Notes: a model not told the origin generated them from the sequence alone. Shown: positions 17,594-26,361, counted from the stretch's first letter. The stretch: 43,901 bases of DNA from Caenispirillum bisanense (GCA_945877815.1 CAMDWJ010000034.1:1-43901), one strand, 5' to 3'. Numbers and translations are program-made.

Positions 17594-19126
17594 ATGATGT
17601 CGAAACTATTGATGGGAGCACTTGCAATCTTCTTTTGCGCCGCACCCGCGCTCGCGCAAAAATCCAAGGACACTTTGCGTTATCCGATGCAGGAGAACGA
17701 GCCCACCTTCGAGCGCTATACCTCGCCCGGCGCCTATCACTATGTCTGGTCGAATTCCGTTTGGGACGATCTGCTCGGATTCGATCCGAGTACAGGCAAG
17801 TTCCTGCCGGCACTGGCGAAGTCCTATACGCAACCAAGCGACACGGTCTACGAATACGAAATCCGTGACGACGTGAAATGGCATGATGGCCAGCCGCTGA
17901 CCGCCGATGACGCCGTCTACACGCTTTCCTGGCTGACCGATCCCAAAACGCAATTGCGTTACAAAGCGAATTGGGACTGGATTAAATCGGTCGAGAAGCT
18001 GGGCCCCTATAAAATCCGCGTCACCGCTAAACAACCGGTGCCAGATGGATTGATGTGGATGGCGTCGGGTTGGCCGATTTATCCGAAACATCTGCACGAG
18101 CCGCTCGCTGACAAATCGGCCTTCGGCGACAAGCCCGTCGGCACCGGCCCCTACAAGATCAACAAGGTCGACAAGATCGCCGGCATCTTCGCCGAGAACT
18201 ACAAGGACTTCCGCCCCACATCCCTGAAGCCCAAGGGATCGTTCGGTCACATTGTATCCGAACCGATCCACGATACCGGCACCTTGGTCGCGGCTCTTCT
18301 CACCGGTAGGGCCGATCTCGTCGCCGACCTTCCACCCGATCAAGCCGCCGATCTGGTCAAAAGCGGCAAGTTTGAGGTTTCGTTGGCCCCGAAGGCGGTC
18401 GGCTATACCTTCCTCACCTTTCCGTCGTCAGGATGGAAAAACAAGAAGATGCTCGGCGATCCGAAGGTGCGTCTCGCCGTCGCCAAGGCGATCGACCGCA
18501 AGGCGCTGGTCAAACTGAAATACGGCGAGTGGGCGGGCAACATGCGGCCGGTCGAAGGCCTGTGCGACAAAGCACAGCTCGGCTGCGGCTATACCAAGCT
18601 CTATCCCGATTTCGATCCCGACGGCGCCAAAAAGCTGTTGGCAGAAGCCGGCTATCCGAACGGCTTCGATGTCGTGATCGCGGGCTTCCAAAAATACGTG
18701 CCGGAGGCGGTTGCCATCTCAGGTATGCTTCGCAACGTCGGCATCAATGCCTCCGTCACTCCGATATCGATCACGCAACGCGTCTCACTTCTCAATCAAG
18801 GTAAGATCGAGATCGGCTTGTTCGGCTGGTCGGGCGGGGCCAGTTTCGAAGTCAGCCCGCAGATCGTGCGCCATTTCCTCAGCAACGATTACGACGACCA
18901 GCCGATGAACGTCGAAGCGTCCAAGACCTTGCCGATCATCGACGATGCGGAGCGGCGCAAGGCTGTCGGGAGAGTCTTCGATCAGATCACCGAGAAGGCC
19001 TATGCTTTCCCGATGACGCCGAGCCCGGAGATATATACGCATACCAAGGAAGTGAAATTGCTTGCCGCGCCCGACGCGATGCATCCGGCACAAACGGTCC
19101 CCGTCCATGAATTCGGTTGGAAGTAA
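17594..19126 (+). CDS. Family-5 extracytoplasmic solute-binding protein, SBP4 (paired with R3)
   Basis: A 510-residue SBP_bac_5 protein starting MMSKLLMGALAIFF with a signal peptide cut after ALA, giving QKSKDTLRYP. GGAGAGG precedes the ATG. It is a close relative of SBP3 and SBP5, with WHDGQPLTADDAVYTLSWL, VGTGPYKINKVDK and GLCDKAQLGCG carrying the conserved C-x6-C. Differences from SBP3 and SBP5 cluster in the C-terminal lobe (GFQKYVPEAVAISGMLRNVG, LFGWSGGASFEVSPQ), where family-5 proteins contact ligand, suggesting a related but distinct solute. Its stop lies only 12 nt before R3. No transporter membrane genes are linked. Confidence 0.94.
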   Translation: MMSKLLMGALAIFFCAAPALAQKSKDTLRYPMQENEPTFERYTSPGAYHYVWSNSVWDDLLGFDPSTGKFLPALAKSYTQPSDTVYEYEIRDDVKWHDGQPLTADDAVYTLSWLTDPKTQLRYKANWDWIKSVEKLGPYKIRVTAKQPVPDGLMWMASGWPIYPKHLHEPLADKSAFGDKPVGTGPYKINKVDKIAGIFAENYKDFRPTSLKPKGSFGHIVSEPIHDTGTLVAALLTGRADLVADLPPDQAADLVKSGKFEVSLAPKAVGYTFLTFPSSGWKNKKMLGDPKVRLAVAKAIDRKALVKLKYGEWAGNMRPVEGLCDKAQLGCGYTKLYPDFDPDGAKKLLAEAGYPNGFDVVIAGFQKYVPEAVAISGMLRNVGINASVTPISITQRVSLLNQGKIEIGLFGWSGGASFEVSPQIVRHFLSNDYDDQPMNVEASKTLPIIDDAERRKAVGRVFDQITEKAYAFPMTPSPEIYTHTKEVKLLAAPDAMHPAQTVPVHEFGWK

Positions 19127-19138
19127 GAGGAGAGAGAG

Positions 19139-20431
19139 ATGCTGTCCAAATCCCAAAACGATCTCGTCACGCAGACCGGACCCGGAACGCCGGGCGGAAA
19201 ACTGCTGCGCAGCTATTGGCAGCCGATCGCGACCGCCGAGGAAATCCCGATCGGCGGCGCACCCGTGCCGGTCGACATCATGAGCGAGGAATTGGTCCTG
19301 TTCCGCGACGATCAAAACCGCTTGGGCCTGATCGGGCGCCATTGCCCGCATCGCGCTACGGACCTCTCCTATGGCCGCGTCGAGAACGGCGGCTTGCGTT
19401 GCCTCTATCACGGCTGGCTGTTCGACATTAATGGCAAGTGTATCGATCAGCCTGCCGAGCCAGATGACCAGAAATTCTGCCACAAGGTGCGCAGCGTATC
19501 CTACCCTGTCCAGGAATATGGCGGTGTCATCTGGACCTATATGGGCGAAGGCGAGGCCCCGCTGATCCCGGCCTTCCAATTCCTCGATTGCGCACCCGAA
19601 AAGCGCATCGCCTTCCGGGTGATTCAGGATTGCAACTGGTTGCAAGGTCTCGAAAGTTCGACCGACCCCGCGCATACGTCCTATCTGCATCGGATGAGCC
19701 CCGGCCCGCTCGGCGGACTGCCCGGTTCGAACGCCGCCTTCTTCGGCGAGGACACTCAACCCCGCCTCGCGATCGAAGGCACGAGCTACGGATGCCGCAT
19801 CTATGCGTTGCGCCGCATGAAGGACGGAAAGAACTATTTACGCGTCAACAACTACATCTACCCCTGCGGCACCACCCCATCGGGCGTCGAGCCGCCGCCA
19901 GCCGTCGGCTACCAGGGCCGCTGGTATGTACCGCGCGACGACTACAGCCATACGCGCTTCGAGTTCATTTACCAGCACAGCGGCTCGCTAGATAAGGACG
20001 TCTATATCAAGGCGAAGGGCGAGCAGGTGGCGCCCGACGGACGCCACGTCCGCCGTGCGTCGAACCGCTACCTGCAAGACCGCGAAGAAATGAAACGCGA
20101 CGACACCTTCACCGGCATGGGCCGCTCCGCGCCCGCTCAAGATAAGTTCGCGATCGAAACCGCGGGCGTGATCCAGGACCGCACGCAAGAGCATTTGGGC
20201 TCGACCGATATCGTCATCATCGAGGTACGCAAGGCGCTACTCGCCGCCATCAAGCAGCATGAGGAGACCGGTGTGGCACCTGGCCTCTTGCGCGATCCCA
20301 AGCGGAACAAGTTCGCAGACTTCATCTGCACGGCGGACTACGTTCGTGATGGCGAGGATGGTACCGCCTATTGCCAACGCGTACTCGGCCGGGGTCCATC
20401 CGGCGGACCGACCAAGGTCGCAGCGGAGTAA
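19139..20431 (+). CDS. Rieske non-heme iron oxygenase, phthalate 4,5-dioxygenase-like, R3
   Basis: A 430-residue paralogue with Rieske ligands Cys69, His71, Cys88 and His91, and iron site His179, His184 and probably Asp357. It differs from R1 and R2 in using LIGRHCPHRATD around the first ligand pair and EYGGVIWTYMGEG after the Rieske domain. The loop after the second iron histidine is SPGPLGGLPGSNAAFFGED. Residues near 280-300 (QHSGSLDKDVYIKAKGEQ) resemble R4 more than R1 or R2. The whole 12-nt gap after SBP4 is a purine-rich ribosome site (GAGGAGAG). It ends TKVAAE. The reductase must come from elsewhere. Confidence 0.94.
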   Translation: MLSKSQNDLVTQTGPGTPGGKLLRSYWQPIATAEEIPIGGAPVPVDIMSEELVLFRDDQNRLGLIGRHCPHRATDLSYGRVENGGLRCLYHGWLFDINGKCIDQPAEPDDQKFCHKVRSVSYPVQEYGGVIWTYMGEGEAPLIPAFQFLDCAPEKRIAFRVIQDCNWLQGLESSTDPAHTSYLHRMSPGPLGGLPGSNAAFFGEDTQPRLAIEGTSYGCRIYALRRMKDGKNYLRVNNYIYPCGTTPSGVEPPPAVGYQGRWYVPRDDYSHTRFEFIYQHSGSLDKDVYIKAKGEQVAPDGRHVRRASNRYLQDREEMKRDDTFTGMGRSAPAQDKFAIETAGVIQDRTQEHLGSTDIVIIEVRKALLAAIKQHEETGVAPGLLRDPKRNKFADFICTADYVRDGEDGTAYCQRVLGRGPSGGPTKVAAE

Positions 20432-20440
20432 AAGACTGTA

Positions 20441-20471
20441 GCCCTCTTCCCGCCGCCGACGACGAGAGGGC
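20441..20471 (+). terminator. Hairpin in the R3-SBP5 gap (possible weak terminator or attenuator)
   Basis: GCCCTCT (20441-20447) pairs with AGAGGGC (20465-20471) across a 17-nt loop and is followed by an AAATTTT stretch. It occupies the position held by the REP-like elements in the other inter-pair gaps. The long loop and short T run make real termination uncertain; partial read-through or RNA stabilisation are alternatives. Confidence 0.35.
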
Positions 20472-20500
20472 CACAAATTTTGGAGTTCGACGAGCCTGTA

Positions 20501-22042
20501 ATGTCTAAATTCAAATCGTATGGATTGCTTGCGGCCACGATAGGTCTATTCCTCGCCGCCTCCCCTGCTCTCGCCCAAAAAGCGAAGGACACGCTGCGTT
20601 ATCCCATTCTCGTCGCGGAGCCGAATTTCGACCGCTACAATTCGCCGGGGTCGTATCATTATGTATGGTCGCCGGCGGTCTTCGACGACCTGTTGGGATT
20701 CAATTCGAAAACCGGACAATTCACGCCGTCGCTCGCGAAGGCGTATACCCGGCCAAGCCCCACCGTCTACGAATACGAACTGCGCGATGACATCAAATGG
20801 CATGATGGACAGCCGTTCACGGCGGACGACGTCGTCTATACCCTGAAATGGCTCAGCGATCCCAAGACCAATCTTCGCTATAAAGCTAACTGGGAATGGA
20901 TCGCTTCGGTCGAGAAGCTTGGGCCCTACAAGGTCCGCGTCACCTCCAAACAACCGGTTCCCGACGGCGTCATGTGGATGGCGTCTGGATGGCCGGTCTA
21001 TCCGAAACATGTCCACGAACCGCTGCCGAACAAAGTCGATTTCGGCGACAATCCAGTGGGCACCGGTCCTTACAAGATCAATAAGATCGAAAAGACCTCC
21101 GGCATTCTTGCCGAAAAGTACAAAGATTACGTTCCAAGCGCCACGAAGCCCGCAGGATCATTCGGCCGCATCGTTGGCGAGCCGATCCACGATACCGGCA
21201 CGCTGGTCGCGGCCCTGTTGACCGGACGCGCCGACCTCGCCTCGAACATTCCACCCGATCAGGCGGCCGATCTGGTCAAGAGCGGCAAGTTCGAGATCAG
21301 TGTCTCGCCGCCGGCCGTCAGCTACACCTTCCTCACCTTCCCGTCATCGGGCTGGAAAGAAAAGGCGATGCTGAGCGACGCCCGCGTTCGCTTGGCGATC
21401 GCCAAAGCCATCGACCGCAAAGCCATCCTGAAGCTGCGCTACGGCGAGCAGGCCAGCGATATGGACGTGATCGAGGGACTCTGCGACAAAGCGCAACTCG
21501 GCTGCGGCTATTCGAAGCTGGCGCCCGATTTCGATCCGGCCGGCGCCAAGAAGCTGCTGACCGAGGCCGGTTACCCGGACGGCTTCGAGGTGACCCTAGC
21601 AACCTTCCAGGAGAATGCCTCAGAGGCGACAGCGATTTCCGGCATGCTACGCGCCGTCGGCATCCGCGCCAACGTCATGCCGCACACGATCACGCGGCGC
21701 GTCCAGCTCATGAGCCAGGGCAAGGTCGAGATCGGCTATTACGTCTGGAGCGGCGGCGCCATGTTTGAAATATCGCCTCAGATCGTGCGGCACTTCCTGA
21801 GCAACGACTATGACGACCCGGCGCTGAACACCGAAGCGGCGGCGACTATCGCGATGATGGACGATGCCGCGCGGCGCAAGGCGGTGGCCAAGGTCTTCGA
21901 CCAGGTCAACGAGAAGGCCTATGCCTTCCCGATGATCCCGAGCCGCGAAGTCTTTACCCACACTAAGGAAGTAAAACTTATCGCCCCCGGCGAAATGCAG
22001 GCGAGCGGCATTGTCGCCGTCAACAAATTCGGCTGGAAGTAA
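20501..22042 (+). CDS. Family-5 extracytoplasmic solute-binding protein, SBP5 (paired with R4)
   Basis: A 513-residue SBP_bac_5 protein. The ATG at 20501 begins a good signal peptide (MSKFKSYGLLAATIGLFLAASPALA); TTG 20480 would add seven residues and is less likely. The mature start is QKAKDTLRYP, the only copy with Ala for Ser in this segment. It has WHDGQPFTADDVVYTLKWL, VGTGPYKINKIEK and GLCDKAQLGCG. It belongs to the SBP3/4/5 subgroup and ends VAVNKFGWK, where its sisters end PVHEF(A/G)WK. R4 starts 13 nt downstream. The ribosome site is weaker (GAG at 6-nt spacing), so expression may depend partly on read-through from the upstream pair. Confidence 0.93.
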   Translation: MSKFKSYGLLAATIGLFLAASPALAQKAKDTLRYPILVAEPNFDRYNSPGSYHYVWSPAVFDDLLGFNSKTGQFTPSLAKAYTRPSPTVYEYELRDDIKWHDGQPFTADDVVYTLKWLSDPKTNLRYKANWEWIASVEKLGPYKVRVTSKQPVPDGVMWMASGWPVYPKHVHEPLPNKVDFGDNPVGTGPYKINKIEKTSGILAEKYKDYVPSATKPAGSFGRIVGEPIHDTGTLVAALLTGRADLASNIPPDQAADLVKSGKFEISVSPPAVSYTFLTFPSSGWKEKAMLSDARVRLAIAKAIDRKAILKLRYGEQASDMDVIEGLCDKAQLGCGYSKLAPDFDPAGAKKLLTEAGYPDGFEVTLATFQENASEATAISGMLRAVGIRANVMPHTITRRVQLMSQGKVEIGYYVWSGGAMFEISPQIVRHFLSNDYDDPALNTEAAATIAMMDDAARRKAVAKVFDQVNEKAYAFPMIPSREVFTHTKEVKLIAPGEMQASGIVAVNKFGWK

Positions 22043-22055
22043 AAAGGAGACATCA

Positions 22056-23360
22056 ATGTTGTCCCAGCAACAGAACGACCTAGTGACGCAGACCGGCCCC
22101 GGCACGCCCGGCGGCAGGCTGCTGCGCAGCTATTGGCAGCCGATCGCCACGGCGGAGGAAATGCCGATTGGCGGCGCGCCGATGCCGATCAAAATCCTGA
22201 GCGAAGAACTCGTCCTCTTCCGCGACGATTCTGACCGACTAGGCTTGATCGGGCTGCATTGCGCGCACCGCGCAACAGATCTCTCCTATGGCCGCGTCGA
22301 GAACGGCGGCCTGCGCTGCCTGTATCACGGCTGGCTGTTTGACATTAACGGCCAGTGTATCGACCAGCCCGCCGAGCCCGATGACAAGAAATTCTGCCAC
22401 AAGGTGCGCCAGACGGCCTATCGCGTGCAGGAATACGGCGGTGTCATCTGGACCTATATGGGCGAAGGCGAGGCGCCGCTCATCCCCGCCTTTCAATTTC
22501 TCGATTGCCCGCCGGACAATCGCATCACGTTCCGCGTCGTCCAGGAATGCAACTGGCTGCAGGGATTGGAAAGTTCGACTGATCCCGCGCATACCTCCTA
22601 TCTGCATCGCATGAGCGAGGCGACCCTGTCGGATACGCAAGGCGGGCAGGCCGCGCGTAACGCACGATTGTTCAACGAGGATATCCATCCTCGCCTCGCC
22701 ATCGAGCGTACAAGCTATGGCTGCCGCATTCATGCGCTGCGCAAGATGTCCGGCGGCGAGAATTATCTGCGTGTCAACAATTACATTTATCCCTGTGGTA
22801 CCACGCCGAGCAGCATCGAAGCGCCGCCGACGTCTGGTTATCAGGGCCGCTGGTACGTGCCGCGCGACGATTACAGCCATACCCGGTTCGAATTCATCTA
22901 CCAGCACAACGGCAAGCTCGATAAGGACAAATACCGTCAGATACGCGCCGCGCAGATCGCGCCGGACAAGCGCCATAAGCGCCGCGCGGAAAATCGTTAC
23001 CTTCAGGATCGCGAAGAGCTGAAGCGTGACGATACCTTCACCGGCATGGGCCGCTATCTCGCCGCGCACGATGCTTTCGCGATTGAGTCGGCCGGCGCGA
23101 TCCAGGATCGCACGCAGGAGCATCTGGGCTCGACCGATATCGTCATCATCGAGCTTCGCAAGGCGTTGCTAGCCGCCATCAAGCAGATGGAAGAAACCGG
23201 CGAAGTACCTGGCCTGTTGCGCGATCCAAGCCAGAATACCTTTCCGGACTTCATCTGCACGGCCGATTACGCGCTCGATGGCGAAGATGGCCCGGCCTAT
23301 TGCCGGCGCATCCTCGGCAGGGGTCCATCGAGCGGGCCGACCAAGGTTGCTGCGGAGTAA
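22056..23360 (+). CDS. Rieske non-heme iron oxygenase, phthalate 4,5-dioxygenase-like, R4
   Basis: A 434-residue paralogue. The open frame reaches back to 22011 inside SBP5, but AAGGAG and ATG at 22056 give the MLSQQQNDLVTQTG start shared by the family. Rieske ligands are Cys69, His71, Cys88 and His91; iron ligands are His179, His184 and probably Asp361. The variable loop after His184 is the longest of the set (SEATLSDTQGGQAARNARLF). The QHNGKLDKDKYRQIRAAQ segment also differs from its sisters. It has the EYGGVIWTYMGEG form shared with R3. The 13-nt junction with SBP5 is consistent with cotranslation. No reductase is nearby. Confidence 0.94.
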   Translation: MLSQQQNDLVTQTGPGTPGGRLLRSYWQPIATAEEMPIGGAPMPIKILSEELVLFRDDSDRLGLIGLHCAHRATDLSYGRVENGGLRCLYHGWLFDINGQCIDQPAEPDDKKFCHKVRQTAYRVQEYGGVIWTYMGEGEAPLIPAFQFLDCPPDNRITFRVVQECNWLQGLESSTDPAHTSYLHRMSEATLSDTQGGQAARNARLFNEDIHPRLAIERTSYGCRIHALRKMSGGENYLRVNNYIYPCGTTPSSIEAPPTSGYQGRWYVPRDDYSHTRFEFIYQHNGKLDKDKYRQIRAAQIAPDKRHKRRAENRYLQDREELKRDDTFTGMGRYLAAHDAFAIESAGAIQDRTQEHLGSTDIVIIELRKALLAAIKQMEETGEVPGLLRDPSQNTFPDFICTADYALDGEDGPAYCRRILGRGPSSGPTKVAAE

Positions 23361-23368
23361 ACAAAGCC

Positions 23369-23460
23369 GTCATGGCCGCACTTGTTGCGGCCATCCACGG
23401 ACGAAAGCGTGTCCGCGCGAAAAGACTTATGGATGCCCGGACCAAGTCCGGGCATGACGA
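23369..23460. repeat. Composite palindromic (REP-like) element, copy C
   Basis: Left hairpin ATGGCCGCA-cttgt-TGCGGCCAT and right hairpin ATGCCCGG-accaagt-CCGGGCAT, bracketed by GTCATG...CATGAC. It is copy A with the two stem types in swapped order, that is, the same element in inverted orientation. It fills the R4-SBP6 gap. The last bases lie about 20 nt before the SBP6 start. Confidence 0.85.
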
Positions 23461-23482
23461 ACAACTATATGGGATGTACGAC

Positions 23483-25009
23483 ATGTCGAAGTTCAGAGTA
23501 TTCGCCTTATCCATCGCGGTAGGCATCGTTGCCATTTCCGCCCCCGCGCTCGCGCAGAAATCAAAGGACACGATGCGCTTCCCCTTTGCCGAACCGGCAT
23601 CGACTCTCGACACCTATCTCAATCCCGGCACCTTTTCGAACGTCTGGGGGCCTTCGGTTTACGATCATCTATTGGGATTCGACGGTAAAACGGAAAAATT
23701 TGTCGGCCATCTCGCGAAATCCTGGTCGCAGCCGAATCCCACGACCTACGAATATGAACTGCACGAGGACATCACCTGGCACGACGGACAGAAGTTCGAT
23801 GCCGACGATGTCGTCTATACCTTGAACTATCTCATCGATCCCAAGGTGAACCTGCGCTACAAGGCCTATTGGAATTGGATCGACAAAGTCGAGAAACTTG
23901 GCTCGCACAAACTGCGCATCACCTCGAAACATCCGGTGCCGGACGGCATGATGTGGATGGTGTTCAGAACGCCGATTTATCCCGAACACATCCACGCCAC
24001 GCTCGCCAACAAGCAAGATTTCGGCACGAAGCCGATCGGCACGGGCCCATATAAATTCATCCAGTTCGACAAGAATTCCGGTTTGATCGCGCAAAAACAT
24101 GCGGGCTACATTTCGCGTCCGATCAAGCCGGGTGCCACGATCGGGCGCGTCGTCGCCGAGCATATTCCCGATGTCGGTACGCTGGTCGCGACCCTGCTGA
24201 CGGACAAGGCCGATGTCGGCGTCGATCTGCCCGCCGACCAGGCCATCGATTTGCTGAAGAGCGGACGCTTCGAGGTTTCGCTTTCGCCGCCGGCGATGGG
24301 TTACACTTTCCTGGGCTTCCCCTCCAACGGACCGAACAAGGCCCTAGCCGACGTGCGCGTACGCACGGCCATCGCCAAGGCGATCGACCGCAAGGCCCTT
24401 GTCAAGGTTCAGTATGGCGATCTGACCGGCGACATGCAGCCGGTCGACGCCTTATGCGCCAAAGAGCAGCTCGGCTGCGGCTATACGAAACTGCCCCCCG
24501 CCTTCGACCCCGCCGGCGCCAAGAAGCTGCTGGCGGAAGCCGGCTATGCCGACGGAATCGATCTGGTCATCAGTTGCTTTCCGACCAGCGCCACCCAGGC
24601 AACCGCCATGTCCGGCATGCTGCGTGCGGTCGGCATCCGGGCCACCGTGCGGCCCCATCCGATCGCCCAGCGCGTCCAGCTCCTGAGCGATGCCAAGGTC
24701 GAGGCCGGCCTCTACAATTGGGCGGCGAGTACCATCTTCGAGGTCTCGCCCCAGATCGTCCGCCATTTCCAAAGCAAGGAATACGACGATCCCGGCCTGA
24801 CCAAGATGGCCGAAGCGACATTGACCATGATGGACGATGCCGCGCGGCGCAAAGAGGTGTCCAAGGTCTTCGACGAATCCACTGAAAAAGCCTATGCTTT
24901 TCCGATGGTACCGACGCGCGCCAGCTATACTCATACGAAGGAAATTCGGCTTACTGCGACGGACCTGCGGGCGACCGAAATCAATCCGCACGAGTTCGGG
25001 TGGAAATAG
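23483..25009 (+). CDS. Family-5 extracytoplasmic solute-binding protein, SBP6 (paired with R5)
   Basis: A 508-residue SBP_bac_5 protein. ATG 23483 opens the signal peptide MSKFRVFALSIAVGIVAISAPALA; an in-frame ATG at 23474 is an alternative, and the longer frame runs through the repeat and the end of R4. The mature start is QKSKDTMRFP. By eye it is closer to SBP1 than to SBP3-5: both share DTYLxPxxFxNVxGPSVYD, KFDADDVVYTLNYL, RTPxYPEHxH and a C-terminal NPHEFGW. It keeps the C-x6-C pair (ALCAKEQLGCG). R5 begins 12 nt after its stop. The ligand is unknown and probably differs from that of SBP3-5. Confidence 0.93.
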   Translation: MSKFRVFALSIAVGIVAISAPALAQKSKDTMRFPFAEPASTLDTYLNPGTFSNVWGPSVYDHLLGFDGKTEKFVGHLAKSWSQPNPTTYEYELHEDITWHDGQKFDADDVVYTLNYLIDPKVNLRYKAYWNWIDKVEKLGSHKLRITSKHPVPDGMMWMVFRTPIYPEHIHATLANKQDFGTKPIGTGPYKFIQFDKNSGLIAQKHAGYISRPIKPGATIGRVVAEHIPDVGTLVATLLTDKADVGVDLPADQAIDLLKSGRFEVSLSPPAMGYTFLGFPSNGPNKALADVRVRTAIAKAIDRKALVKVQYGDLTGDMQPVDALCAKEQLGCGYTKLPPAFDPAGAKKLLAEAGYADGIDLVISCFPTSATQATAMSGMLRAVGIRATVRPHPIAQRVQLLSDAKVEAGLYNWAASTIFEVSPQIVRHFQSKEYDDPGLTKMAEATLTMMDDAARRKEVSKVFDESTEKAYAFPMVPTRASYTHTKEIRLTATDLRATEINPHEFGWK

Positions 25010-25021
25010 GGAGGCTTAACG

Positions 25022-26302
25022 ATGCTATCGACGAAACAGAACGACCTCGTCACCCAGACCGGCCCCGGCACGCCCGGCGGCAAACTGCTGCGCAGCTATT
25101 GGCAGCCGATCGCCACCGAGGACGAGATGCCCATCGGCGGCGCGCCCATTCCCGTCGACATCATGAGCGAAGAATTGGTGCTGTTCCGCGACGACCAGAA
25201 CCAGCTCGGTCTGATCGGACGCCACTGCCCCCACCGCGGCACCGATTTGTCCTACGGCCGAGTCGAAGACGGCGGCCTGCGCTGCCTATATCACGGCTGG
25301 CTGTTCGGCAAGGACGGCAAATGCCTCGACCAGCCTGCCGAGCCCGAGGACAAGAAATTCTGTCACAAGGTGCGCAATGTCGCCTATCCCGTTCAGGCCA
25401 AGGGCGGCGTGATCTGGACCTATATGGGCGAAGGCAAAGCCCCCTTGATCCCCGACTTCCAGTTCCTCGTGGCACCCGAGGAACGTCGCATGGCCTTCCG
25501 CGTGATCCAGAACTGCAACTGGCTGCAAGGTCTCGAAAGCTCGACCGATCCCGCGCACACGTCGTATCTGCATCGCATGAGCGAGGCCGCCGTTTCGGAC
25601 GCGCGCGGTGGCCAGAGCGCCCGCTTCTTCAGCGAGGATATCCATCCCCGCCTCGATATAGAACGCACGAGCTATGGCGCCCGCATCCACTCGCTGCGAA
25701 AAATGTCGACGGGCGAGAATTATCTGCGCGTCAACAATTACATCTATCCGTGCGGCACCACGCCGGTCACTTCGCCGCCGCCGCGCGCCCAGGGTTATCA
25801 GGGTCGCTGGTACGTTCCCCGCGACGATCGCAGCCATACGCGCTTCGAATTCTTCTATCAGCATGCTGGGCCGGTGAATAAAGACGGATTGCGCAAGTCG
25901 CGGGCGGCGAATGTGGGTCCGGATTTGCGCCACGTGCGGCGCGCCGAGAATCGCTATCTGCAGGACCGCGAGGAGCAGAAACGCGACGATACATTCTGCG
26001 GCATGGGCCGTTATATCCCCGCGCACGACACCTTCGCCATCGAAACGCAGGGCGAGATCCAGGACCGCACCCAGGAGCATTTGGGGTCGACCGATATCGT
26101 CATCATCGAGGTGCGCAAGGCGCTGTTGAATGCGATGAAGCAGATGGAAGAGACCGGCGAGGCGCCCGGCCTGCTGCACGATCCGAAGGACAACCAGTTC
26201 CCGGACTTCATCTGCACCGCCGACTTCATCCTGGACGGCGAAGATGGTCCGGCATATTGCCGGCGCATTCTGGGCGAAAGCACCAAGGCGGCCGCAGAAT
26301 AA
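25022..26302 (+). CDS. Rieske non-heme iron oxygenase, phthalate 4,5-dioxygenase-like, R5
   Basis: A 426-residue paralogue, the shortest because of a trimmed tail (ESTKAAAE rather than the longer GPTKVAAE ending). Rieske ligands are Cys69, His71, Cys88 and His91; iron site His179, His184 and probably Asp358. The loop after His184 is SEAAVSDARGGQSARFFSED, related to that of R4. The GPVNKDGLRKSRAANVG segment and an ETQGEIQDR (others have ETAGVIQDR or ESAGAIQDR) are specific to it. GGGAGG precedes the ATG. It is the last gene of the array; a strong terminator lies 26 nt beyond its stop. Confidence 0.94.
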   Translation: MLSTKQNDLVTQTGPGTPGGKLLRSYWQPIATEDEMPIGGAPIPVDIMSEELVLFRDDQNQLGLIGRHCPHRGTDLSYGRVEDGGLRCLYHGWLFGKDGKCLDQPAEPEDKKFCHKVRNVAYPVQAKGGVIWTYMGEGKAPLIPDFQFLVAPEERRMAFRVIQNCNWLQGLESSTDPAHTSYLHRMSEAAVSDARGGQSARFFSEDIHPRLDIERTSYGARIHSLRKMSTGENYLRVNNYIYPCGTTPVTSPPPRAQGYQGRWYVPRDDRSHTRFEFFYQHAGPVNKDGLRKSRAANVGPDLRHVRRAENRYLQDREEQKRDDTFCGMGRYIPAHDTFAIETQGEIQDRTQEHLGSTDIVIIEVRKALLNAMKQMEETGEAPGLLHDPKDNQFPDFICTADFILDGEDGPAYCRRILGESTKAAAE

Positions 26303-26327
26303 ATCCCGCGCGGCGATCAAAATTGGA

Positions 26328-26361
26328 GGGCGCTGCCCGAGACGGCAGCGCCCTTGTTTAT
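26328..26361 (+). terminator. Rho-independent terminator closing the SBP/Rieske array
   Basis: A perfect 10-bp stem, GGGCGCTGCC (26328-26337) with GGCAGCGCCC (26344-26353), a 6-nt loop CGAGAC, then TTGTTTAT. It lies just after R5 and before the TctC-type genes, marking the end of the array transcript. Confidence 0.85.

Noticed and set aside
9893-26302. Mobile element or integron cassette origin for the array
   Set aside because: I found no transposase, integrase, att-like or terminal inverted repeats around or inside the array; duplication in place explains the pattern.
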